64,000 nucleotides of DNA from JAHEKO01 sp965212505 (GTDB taxonomy: Bacteria; Acidobacteriota; Thermoanaerobaculia; Multivoradales; JAHEKO01): positions 806,001 to 870,000 of the forward strand of contig OZ243123.1 of NCBI GenBank assembly GCA_965212505.1, given 5' to 3'. The translations under genes and the position numbers were made by a program. A model generated the notes under the pieces. That model saw nothing but the letters and a program-made list of their open reading frames with translations, had not been told where the DNA came from and did not search any database. Shown one piece after another: positions 8,065 through 15,031 of the stretch (its first letter is position 1; every line of letters begins with the position of its first letter).

Positions 8065-9096
8065 ATGGCCGAGTTGAAGCGCACCAAAGAGCGCATCTTG
8101 CAGGCGGCGGTCGACGAAAACGTCGACGTGATCGCCGGTCGCAGACGTGGCCGAGGGGACCGTCGCCTCGGTATCGCTGCGCGCTCTGCGCGTCTGTTCT
8201 TCCTACTCAGTTTCCCGATCGCGGTCTTCACCGCGTCGTACGTCGTGGCCACCATGGTCGGCGGGCGAAGCGAGCCGCTACCGACGATGCCTGCAGCCGC
8301 CGAGAGGCTACCGCTGACACCGTCCGCGAGCGCTCCGACGCAGCCGGCACCACTCGTCATGGCTTCGGCGCCGCAGTTGATCGATCCGGCGGTGTTCCCG
8401 GTCGCAGTGCGCAAGATCGTGCTCGACCCGGGCCACGGCGGCGGGAATCGGGGCACGACCGGCCCGTACGGGTTGGTGGAGAAGGAGCTCACACTCGACA
8501 TCGCGCACCGCCTGCGCGAACTGCTGGAGGAGCAGGGCACCTTCCATGTCGAAATGACGCGCGAGGCCGATCAAGAGCTATCGCTCGAGCGGCGCGCAGT
8601 GATCGCCAACGAGAAGCAGGGCGATATCTTCGTCTCGATTCACCTCAACTGGTTGGTAACGCGCCAGGTGCGAGGGGTAGAGACCTACTTCCTCGGCCCA
8701 ACCGACGATCCCTACCTGTCGGCCTTCGCCGCCAAAGAGAATCAGGGTTCGGGACACTCGCTCGCGGATCTCCGCGGGTTGATCGAGGAGATCTACGCCA
8801 ACGCCCGGATGGGCGAGTCGAGGAGGCTAGCGCAGGCGGTGCAGGGCTCACTCTTCGACTCGCTGCACGAGCTCAACCCGGAGCTGCAGGACCGCGGAGT
8901 CAAGACCGCCCCGTTCGGCGTCCTGACCCGCACCGGAATGCCCGCCATCCTCGCCGAGGTCTCCTGCCTGTCAAACGCCGAAGAGGCGAAGCTGCTCATG
9001 ACCTCGGAGTACCGGCAGGTGATCGCGGAAGCACTCTACGCGGGCATCAACACCTATTCGAACGGACTCGACCAACGTAGTCAGATCGGGAGCTGA
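8065..9096 (+). CDS. N-acetylmuramoyl-L-alanine amidase (Amidase_3)
   Basis: The 343-residue protein has a basic cytoplasmic N-terminus, one membrane anchor (about 44-65), a Pro/Ala-rich linker and a zinc amidase domain (about 116-335). Visible ligands are H124 (DPGHGG), E139 and H193 (SIHLNW), with catalytic E298 (LAEVSCLSN). It cleaves the amide bond between MurNAc and the peptide stem in peptidoglycan. The membrane anchor replaces the cleavable signal seen in many AmiC-type enzymes. A TAGACT element lies 13 bases before the ATG. Only five bases separate it from the following actin-like gene, so the two are co-transcribed. Confidence 0.9.
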   Translation: MAELKRTKERILQAAVDENVDVIAGRRRGRGDRRLGIAARSARLFFLLSFPIAVFTASYVVATMVGGRSEPLPTMPAAAERLPLTPSASAPTQPAPLVMASAPQLIDPAVFPVAVRKIVLDPGHGGGNRGTTGPYGLVEKELTLDIAHRLRELLEEQGTFHVEMTREADQELSLERRAVIANEKQGDIFVSIHLNWLVTRQVRGVETYFLGPTDDPYLSAFAAKENQGSGHSLADLRGLIEEIYANARMGESRRLAQAVQGSLFDSLHELNPELQDRGVKTAPFGVLTRTGMPAILAEVSCLSNAEEAKLLMTSEYRQVIAEALYAGINTYSNGLDQRSQIGS

Positions 9097-9101
9097 ACTG
9101 A

Positions 9102-10235
9102 ATGGACGACCACGGCCACGGAAACCACGACAAAGACCACCACTCGGGCGGCCCGAACCAGCAGCAGCAACAGCAGCAGCCACAGCAGCACCAGCAGGGT
9201 TCGGGTCCGGACAAGGGGGTCGCCTATGTTGGAATCGACCTCGGGACCTCGCGCAGTGCGATCTCGACCTCGACCGGCATTCGCAAGGTCGTCGAGAGCT
9301 ACGTCGGCTGGCCGGTCGACATGGTCGCCCGCAAGGTGCTCAAGCACGAGATCGTCATCGGCGAAGAGGCGCTCAAGCTGCGTCCGATGCTCGACATGCA
9401 TCGGCCGCTCGAGAACGGATTGATCAAGGAGGGCTCGGAGAAGGACGCCGAGGCGGTCCGGCAGTTGATGAAGCACCTGATCCTCCTCGGCGGCTTCGAT
9501 CGACGCGGCTCGGAAGGGGTGGAGGTGCGTGCTGTCGTGGGCGTGCCGGCCGAGGCGCTGCGCGTCAACAAGCAGCAGCTGCGCAACGCCCTCTCAGGCA
9601 TCGTCGACTCCCTGATGATCGTGACCGAACCGTTTGCGGTCGCCTACGGTCTCGACGCTCTTCTTCATGCCGTGGTAGTCGACATCGGTGCCGGCACCGC
9701 GGATTTTTGCGTCATGAACGGTCGCTATCCGACCGACGAAGACCAGCGCACGCTCAACAGCGCCGGCGACGCCATCGACAAGATTCTGACCAAAGCCGTG
9801 AGAGAGCGTTACCCAGAGGCCAACTTCTCGGAGCACATGGTGCGCGAGTGGAAGGAGGCCTACAGCTTTGTCGGCGAGGCGCCCGAACGGATCGTGGTCA
9901 AGGCGCCGGTGCGCGGAAAACCGACCAAGATCGACATCACCGACGAGATGCGTATCGCCTGCGAGAGCCTGATTGCGCCGGTCACGGAGACGATGATCGA
10001 CTTGATCGCGCGCGCCGAACCCGAGTATCAGCACCGCATCCGCAACAACGTGATTCTCTCCGGAGGTACCGCGTTGATCCGCGGTCTCGGCGACGCTATC
10101 CAGAAGCAGCTCGCGCAGTACGGCGGCGGCCGCGTGAAGGTGGTCGAAGACCCGATCTTCGTCGGCTCTGACGGCGGCCTGGCCATCGCAACGGACGCCC
10201 CCGAAGCCGACTGGGAAAAGCTGAAGTCTGGATAG
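9102..10235 (+). CDS. MamK-like bacterial actin with His/Gln-rich N-terminus
   Basis: The 377-residue protein has the actin/Hsp70 ATPase core: phosphate-1 (VGIDLGTSRSA, about 43-53), phosphate-2 (VVDIGAGTAD, 192-201) and the adenosine motif (ILSGGTALIRGLG, 318-330). Its internal segments (PLENGLIKE; DEDQRTLNSAGDAID; NNVILSGGTALIRGLG) match what I recall of magnetosome MamK more closely than MreB, ParM or FtsA. Residues 1-36 are a histidine- and glutamine-rich low-complexity tail not seen in MamK. No magnetosome gene is visible here. It sits five bases after a membrane-anchored amidase, which suggests a filament that positions cell-wall cleavage. That role is inference. Confidence 0.8.
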   Translation: MDDHGHGNHDKDHHSGGPNQQQQQQQPQQHQQGSGPDKGVAYVGIDLGTSRSAISTSTGIRKVVESYVGWPVDMVARKVLKHEIVIGEEALKLRPMLDMHRPLENGLIKEGSEKDAEAVRQLMKHLILLGGFDRRGSEGVEVRAVVGVPAEALRVNKQQLRNALSGIVDSLMIVTEPFAVAYGLDALLHAVVVDIGAGTADFCVMNGRYPTDEDQRTLNSAGDAIDKILTKAVRERYPEANFSEHMVREWKEAYSFVGEAPERIVVKAPVRGKPTKIDITDEMRIACESLIAPVTETMIDLIARAEPEYQHRIRNNVILSGGTALIRGLGDAIQKQLAQYGGGRVKVVEDPIFVGSDGGLAIATDAPEADWEKLKSG

Positions 10236-10271
10236 CCAGCGACGATAGCGTCGGAAGGCCTTGGAGTCTCA

Positions 10272-10277
10272 TAGAAT
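10272..10277 (+). promoter_or_regulatory. -10 element of ligA
   Basis: TAGAAT lies 12 bases before the ligA ATG, so the predicted transcript would have a leader of only a few bases. The -35 region is weak by eye. Confidence 0.5.
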
Positions 10278-10289
10278 CCGATCGGCCCG

Positions 10290-12326
10290 ATGACGCGTCA
10301 ACAGGCAGAGGTGCGCGCCGGTGAGCTGCGCGCCGAGCTCCACCGCCACGAGCGCCTCTACTACGTGCTCGATGCTCCGGAGATCTCGGACGAGGCCTAC
10401 GACGTGCTCTTCCGCGAGCTCAAGGAGCTCGAAGAGCGCTACCCGGCTCTGGCGACCCCTGACTCACCGACCCAACGCGTTGGTGGCGAACCGCTTTCGT
10501 CGTTCGAGACGGTAACCCACGCCGCGCCGATGCTGAGTCTCGACTCGAGCGCCGAGCCCGAAGCGGTCGAGAAGTTCGACCAACGGATTCGAAAGGCGCT
10601 CGGCGACGACACCGCCATCGAGTACGTACTCGAGCCGAAGCTAGACGGCGCTTCACTCGAGCTCGTCTACCGAGACGGTGTGCTGAGCGGTGCTGCGACC
10701 CGAGGTGACGGCCTACGCGGCGAGGCGATCCTCGAGAACGTCAAGACGATCGCGGCCGTGCCGTTGCGGTTGAGCGACGAGGAGCGGGTGGTGCCGGGCT
10801 TCCTCGCCCTTCGCGGTGAGGTCATCATGCAGATCGACGCGTTCGAGCAGGCCAACGAGCGGCTCATCGCACAGGACAGGCCGCCGTACGCGAACCCCCG
10901 CAACGCCGCCGCCGGTGCGCTGCGCCAGCTCGACTCGCGTCTGACCGCTAGGCGGCCGCTCGACATCTACGTCTACGACGTGCTTGCGGCCGACGTGCTC
11001 ACGGTCGAGTCACAGTGGGAGGTTCAGCGCGCGCTCCGGGAGTGGGGGCTGCGGACCAATCCTCTGCCCAGGCTGGTCGACTCGGTCGAAGCGATCCTCG
11101 AGTTCCATCGCGAGATCGGCGATTCGCGCGACGACATCGGCTACGAGATCGACGGCATGGTGATCAAGCTGAACGACCTCGCCGCGCGCGAGACCCTCGG
11201 CGCGACCTCCCATCACCCGCGCTGGGCCTTTGCGTTCAAGTTTCCGCCGCGCAAGGAGATCACTCGGGTGCTCGAGATCATGGCCAGCGTCGGGCGAACA
11301 GGTGTCGTCACGCCGGTGGCGCTCATGCGGCCGGTGGAGATCGGCGGCGTGACCGTGAGCCGGGCGACGCTCCACAACCGCGAGGAGGTCGAACGCAAGG
11401 ACATCCGGAAGGGCGATCGCGTGCGGGTCCAACGAGCCGGCGACGTCATCCCGCAGGTGGTCGAGCGCATTCCGGAGAAGGGCAAGCGTCGTGGACGCAG
11501 GTTCCAGATGCCGGCCAAATGCCCGTCGTGCTCGACGCCGCTGATCGAGCGCGGCCCGTTCACGGTCTGTCCGAACACTCTCGAGTGTCCGGCGCAGCTC
11601 AAAGGCCGGATCATCCATCTGGGGTCTCGGCACGCTCTCGACATCGAGGGCCTCGGGGAGGAGACCGCGAGGCTCCTGGTGGAGAAGGAGCTCGTGCGCC
11701 ACCTGCCGGAGCTCTTCGAGCTACGCGCCGAGCAGCTCCTCGAGCTCGAGGGCTTCGGTGAAATCTCGGCCAGCGGTCTGATCGAGGGCATCCAGAAGGG
11801 CGCCAACGCAGATCTCGACCGTTTTCTCTTTGGGCTCGGCATTCCGGAGGTGGGGCGTACCGTGGCCCGCGACCTGGCCCGCCACTACCGCTCGTTCGAC
11901 GCCATCCGCGCCGCCGACGAGGAGTCGCTGCAGGAGGTTCCCGGTATCGGCCCGATCATGGCGGTGGCGATTGTCGGGTTCTTCCAGGAGCCGAAGAACG
12001 CCGAGATCTTGGACGCGCTGCTCGACGGCCGTGTGAGCCTCGTCCTCCCGGAGCCGATCGAAGAAGCGGAGAGCTCGGCCCTCGAGGGCTTGAAGTTTGT
12101 GCTGACGGGCGGTCTGTCGACGATGACGCGCGAAGAGGCGAAGGGGAAGCTCGAAGCGGCTGGAGCGAAGGTTGTCGGCTCGGTTTCGAAGAAGACCGAC
12201 TACCTCATCGCGGGCGAGAACCCGGGGTCGAAGTTCAAGAAGGCACAGGACCTGGGGGTCGAGATTCTCGATGAGGAGGGGTTGGTGGCTCTCCTCGAAC
12301 AGAGCGCAGCCGCTTCGACCGGGTAG
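10290..12326 (+). CDS. ligA: NAD-dependent DNA ligase LigA
   Basis: The 678-residue protein has all LigA parts in order: the NMN-binding Ia region (YYVLDAPEISDEAYD), the adenylation domain with nucleophile K117 in EPKLDGASLE, an OB fold, a four-cysteine zinc finger (CPSC...C...C), helix-hairpin-helix repeats and a C-terminal BRCT domain (about 595-670). It seals nicks in replication and repair using NAD. Length is normal and nothing is missing. The next gene starts seven bases after its stop. Confidence 0.98.
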   Translation: MTRQQAEVRAGELRAELHRHERLYYVLDAPEISDEAYDVLFRELKELEERYPALATPDSPTQRVGGEPLSSFETVTHAAPMLSLDSSAEPEAVEKFDQRIRKALGDDTAIEYVLEPKLDGASLELVYRDGVLSGAATRGDGLRGEAILENVKTIAAVPLRLSDEERVVPGFLALRGEVIMQIDAFEQANERLIAQDRPPYANPRNAAAGALRQLDSRLTARRPLDIYVYDVLAADVLTVESQWEVQRALREWGLRTNPLPRLVDSVEAILEFHREIGDSRDDIGYEIDGMVIKLNDLAARETLGATSHHPRWAFAFKFPPRKEITRVLEIMASVGRTGVVTPVALMRPVEIGGVTVSRATLHNREEVERKDIRKGDRVRVQRAGDVIPQVVERIPEKGKRRGRRFQMPAKCPSCSTPLIERGPFTVCPNTLECPAQLKGRIIHLGSRHALDIEGLGEETARLLVEKELVRHLPELFELRAEQLLELEGFGEISASGLIEGIQKGANADLDRFLFGLGIPEVGRTVARDLARHYRSFDAIRAADEESLQEVPGIGPIMAVAIVGFFQEPKNAEILDALLDGRVSLVLPEPIEEAESSALEGLKFVLTGGLSTMTREEAKGKLEAAGAKVVGSVSKKTDYLIAGENPGSKFKKAQDLGVEILDEEGLVALLEQSAAASTG

Positions 12327-12333
12327 GACGACG

Positions 12334-12684
12334 TTGAACTGGGAAGAGGATCCCTCACAGTCGAAGCTCGGTGTGCTCGCCTGGGCGTCCAAGGTCCTCT
12401 TCTGGTGCGGTGTTCCTCTGATCGTGCTCGGTCCGATAATGGGTTACATGGTGCAGGACGGCGCCTACCAGAAGCCGATTCTCGATGCCTTCGGCGCTCT
12501 TCTCTGGTGGGTGTGGGCGTTGACGTTTGTCGCCGGCGCCGCCGTGGGGTTTTGGGGCTGGCGTCGCAGCGGCTGGAAGGACTCTGAGAGTCGTCGGTAC
12601 GCGATACAGAATCTCGTTGCGCTGCTCACTCCGTTGGCGCTCATCGTCCTGTTGGGAGGCGTCTTCGCAGCGATCTCGAACTGA
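12334..12684 (+). CDS. Small membrane protein, unknown function
   Basis: The 116-residue product has three hydrophobic segments (about 18-38, 50-73 and 89-112) with charged ends, typical of a small inner-membrane protein. The TTG at 12334 is chosen because it follows ligA by seven bases and begins just before the first conserved-looking segment. The upstream extension of the frame runs inside ligA. No family was recognised. Co-transcription with ligA is likely from spacing but implies nothing about function. Confidence 0.6.
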   Translation: MNWEEDPSQSKLGVLAWASKVLFWCGVPLIVLGPIMGYMVQDGAYQKPILDAFGALLWWVWALTFVAGAAVGFWGWRRSGWKDSESRRYAIQNLVALLTPLALIVLLGGVFAAISN

Positions 12685-12748
12685 GTTCGGAGCTCTCTGT
12701 GAGTTGCTAGAATCCGGCCAGGCTCCAACGCTCAGAAGGAGGTTCGGA

Positions 12749-13663
12749 CTGCAGGCGACACGGCTGGTTTGGGTGGTTATGGCGCTTGTCGTGTGCGGCC
12801 CGCTGTCGGCCGGTCGAAAGAGCCCGGAGGAGCATCTTGCCGAGGGGAACGCTGCTCATCGACTTGGCCACCACCGCCGAGCGATTCAGTCGTTCAAGAA
12901 GGCGAAGCCTGGGTTGGACCACCCGTTCCCGGCGCTCGCAGGCCTTGCTCGAGCTGAGGGTGCGCTGGGGGAGTTCGAGAACGCGCACGCTGCCCTCGAT
13001 GAAGCCGCTGAAGTCGCGATGTCGGGTGAGGAGCGTGCGGCGGCTTGGAACCTTCGCGGAATTACCTACTCGACTGAGGCCCAGGAGCTTGCGGATGGGC
13101 GCAAGCGGAAGAAGACAGGGTCGAGAAGAGATCAGCTCCTCTCGATGGCGATCGAGGCCTATCAGAAGGCCCTGAGCGCGGCACCGTCACCGCCACCGGC
13201 GATCTGGGCCAACATGGCTGTCGCTCAGAGCCGGGCGCTCCATCGGCGGGCGGCGCGCGAGTCGGTGGAGACCTTCTTGAAGCTCGAACCGTCCGGGGCG
13301 GCCTCGGTCGCTGGGTTAGTCCACCATTTGGATTGTCTCGACCGGCTGGAGGCTTCGATCGACTTCGAGCACGCAGCCACGCGCTCGCCCGAGGCGGTGC
13401 TCGAACCGCCAACGAGGGTCTTCTTCCCCGCGCCGTCGCCGACGGGTTCTCGGGACAACGGAAGCGCTCACTTCGAGACGGTCATCGACACGGAGGGCGT
13501 GCCGCACTGCACGCGAGTGACGAAGAACTTCGGCCTCTCGGGCGAGTTCATCCAAGGCGCCCTTCAGACTCTCTTCACCTGGCGCTTCACGCCGGCGCTC
13601 CTCGATGGCGAGCCGGTCACTGCTACCTACAGGCTCACGGTTAGCGTGCGTTCCGGAGGTTGA
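12749..13663 (+). CDS. Exported TPR protein with TonB-like C-terminal domain
   Basis: The best start is the CTG at 12749. It has a strong AAGGAGG six bases upstream and yields a full signal peptide (charged start, hydrophobic WVVMALVVCGPL, then SAG). The first ATG (12779) would leave only half of that signal. The roughly 304-residue product has tetratricopeptide-like helices (about 35-190) and a C-terminal TonB-type domain (about 225-300) with the pattern GEFIQGALQTLFTWRFTPALL. TonB-C domains contact outer-membrane receptors, but TPR-TonB proteins of this kind are often uncharacterised. TAGAAT at 12708-12713 is a plausible -10. Confidence 0.7.
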   Translation: MQATRLVWVVMALVVCGPLSAGRKSPEEHLAEGNAAHRLGHHRRAIQSFKKAKPGLDHPFPALAGLARAEGALGEFENAHAALDEAAEVAMSGEERAAAWNLRGITYSTEAQELADGRKRKKTGSRRDQLLSMAIEAYQKALSAAPSPPPAIWANMAVAQSRALHRRAARESVETFLKLEPSGAASVAGLVHHLDCLDRLEASIDFEHAATRSPEAVLEPPTRVFFPAPSPTGSRDNGSAHFETVIDTEGVPHCTRVTKNFGLSGEFIQGALQTLFTWRFTPALLDGEPVTATYRLTVSVRSGG

Positions 13664-13729
13664 GCCTTATCGCCACTGAGTCAACTGGGTGCCCTCGAGG
13701 TGAGGAGGCTGCTTGCCTACCGAGTGGTG

Positions 13730-14164
13730 CTATCCGAGCTGGACCAGTTGCTCGCTCGCCGCACCGCGGACCGCAGCGGTTCGGATGCGCTGGTCGAGAG
13801 TCACGAGCCTGCCCTCATTGCGAACTGCAAGGGCGAGCAGATAGACGTCGGTCACCTGGTGGGCACCGCCGATGTGCGCCGGGTCCACGTACTGCGCGTT
13901 TCGCAGGGTGACGGTGTCTTCCCAGAACTGGTGCGATTCAGCTTGTACGAATGTTCCCAGTCGGGCGAGCGCGTCGGCCAGCGGGGTACGGCGGCCCGGG
14001 TAGGCGGGGCTTGCCAAGACTCGGATCAGTCCGTTCTCGGTGAGCGGACAGGTAGCCCAGCCTTCGTCACGGTGGCGCTCGAACCAAGCGTGCGCGACCT
14101 CGTGATGGATGTGTACCGGGTCGAAAAGAGCGACGAGCACGTTGACGTCGAGGAGTGAGATCAG
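13730..14164 (-). CDS. vapC: VapC-type PIN-domain toxin
   Basis: The 144-residue PIN-domain protein starts ISLLDVNVLVALFD, giving the first acidic residue. Further acidic residues lie in TENGLIR and in the TDVYLLALAV and DQRI regions of the C-terminal half, the usual four-acid Mg-dependent ribonuclease site. A CTG at 14164, with GGAG eight bases upstream, gives the family N-terminus. A second CTG overlaps the antitoxin stop slightly upstream. There is no ATG. It follows vapB on the same strand and should cleave tRNA or other RNA when VapB is degraded. Confidence 0.85.
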   Translation of the reverse strand: MISLLDVNVLVALFDPVHIHHEVAHAWFERHRDEGWATCPLTENGLIRVLASPAYPGRRTPLADALARLGTFVQAESHQFWEDTVTLRNAQYVDPAHIGGAHQVTDVYLLALAVRNEGRLVTLDQRIRTAAVRGAASEQLVQLG

Positions 14165-14178
14165 GGCTGGAGCTCCGT

Positions 14179-14406
14179 TCAGCCTTCGTCGAGTAGGCGT
14201 GCGACGGTCTCCGAGGTGACGGGCTCCTCGCCGTCTCGGGCGGGAAGAACGGGCACGCCGTTGCGTAGGGAGTCGCTCGACGGTGCCGGCCTCAGCGCCC
14301 GTCGCGCAAGCTCGGACAGGACCTTCCCCGCGGTCGTGCCCCGTTGCGAGGCGAGTTCCTTGGCAGCCTGAAGGACGTCTTCGTCGACGTCGAGCGTTGT
14401 TCTCAT
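14179..14406 (-). CDS. vapB: VapB-type antitoxin
   Basis: The 75-residue protein begins MRTTLDVDEDVLQAAKELA, a ribbon-helix-helix DNA-binding start. The C-terminal region (PVTSETVARLLDEG) probably blocks the toxin. An in-frame ATG six codons upstream is possible, but 14406 fits RHH family starts. It precedes vapC directly and should repress their common promoter, which lies next to a GCATCAA tandem repeat. Confidence 0.82.
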   Translation of the reverse strand: MRTTLDVDEDVLQAAKELASQRGTTAGKVLSELARRALRPAPSSDSLRNGVPVLPARDGEEPVTSETVARLLDEG

Positions 14407-14420
14407 CGGGGAAATGTAGC

Positions 14421-14455
14421 GCATCGCGCATCAAGCATCAAGCATCAAGCATCTA
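14421..14455. repeat. Heptamer tandem repeat upstream of vapB
   Basis: Five consecutive 7-base units read GCATCGC, GCATCAA, GCATCAA, GCATCAA, GCATCTA. The array ends 14 bases from the vapB start codon, in its promoter region. It may be a variable-number repeat or an array of binding sites. The rest of 14456-14574 shows no recognisable gene. Confidence 0.75.
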
Positions 14456-14574
14456 TGAGATCGGGTTCTGATTTGCTTCCGTGAAAGAGCGACGGTTCCC
14501 GCGGCTGACTCCTGTCGAGGCGCCGCTGCTCTACTCGATCGAGCCGTCGATCACGCGGACTCGAGTTCGCGGCG

Positions 14575-14664
14575 CCGGCGATCTGGGTAGGCGGGGCTCG
14601 CCAGAACCCGAACCAGGCCGTCCTCGGTCAGCCGGCAGGTCGCCCAACCGCGCGCTTGGTCTCT
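14575..14664 (-). pseudogene. vapC remnant
   Basis: About 30 codons encode RGWATCRLTEDGLVRVLASP followed by AYPDRR. This is nearly the same as the central part of the intact VapC toxin 0.7 kb away (EGWATCPLTENGLIRVLASP, AYPGRR). The matching region stops on both sides, and neither the N-terminal aspartate motif nor the C-terminal half follows. It is therefore a truncated copy of a second vapC gene. Confidence 0.8.
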
Positions 14665-15023
14665 CAGCGTTGCCGAGATGCCGTATCGAGCACCAGGGAG
14701 TGCAAGAGTGTCCGGAGCACGTCGAGGGCTGTACCGGCGGCCACCGAGCCGGGAGTCGACAACCCATCCGCGGCTTCTGCGACGAAGTGGTCGACCAGAT
14801 TGTGGAGCGCGGCTTCGACAGCGACCGAGTATCCGCCCGAAGGGTTGATCAATTGCCTGGCCTCCGCCAGTTCGCACGTGACCTCTTGCTTGATCGACTC
14901 GAAGACCGGCATGACTTCTTGCACGGTCGCCAAGGTTGATGTGAACTGCTCCTCCGTCGGCTCGAGCGCCGCAACGAGGGCTCGTAGCCTCTCCAGCTCT
15001 GCTTGAGGCAGCTTGCGTGGCAA
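14664..15023 (-). CDS. Hypothetical protein
   Basis: The frame encodes 119 mostly helical residues from a TTG start (PRKLPQAELERLRALVAALEPTEEQ). No family was recognised and no signal peptide or membrane segment is seen. There is no clear ribosome-binding site. It ends exactly where the vapC remnant begins and may be a decayed antitoxin-like or regulatory gene. Hydrophobic spacing and acidic helices look protein-like, but the call is tentative. Confidence 0.4.
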   Translation of the reverse strand: MPRKLPQAELERLRALVAALEPTEEQFTSTLATVQEVMPVFESIKQEVTCELAEARQLINPSGGYSVAVEAALHNLVDHFVAEAADGLSTPGSVAAGTALDVLRTLLHSLVLDTASRQR

Positions 15024-15031
15024 GAGTTCGA

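Noticed and set aside
9135..9200. CAG/CAC run as a non-coding microsatellite
   Set aside because: It lies in frame inside the actin gene and encodes the His/Gln-rich tail, so it is a low-complexity coding stretch.
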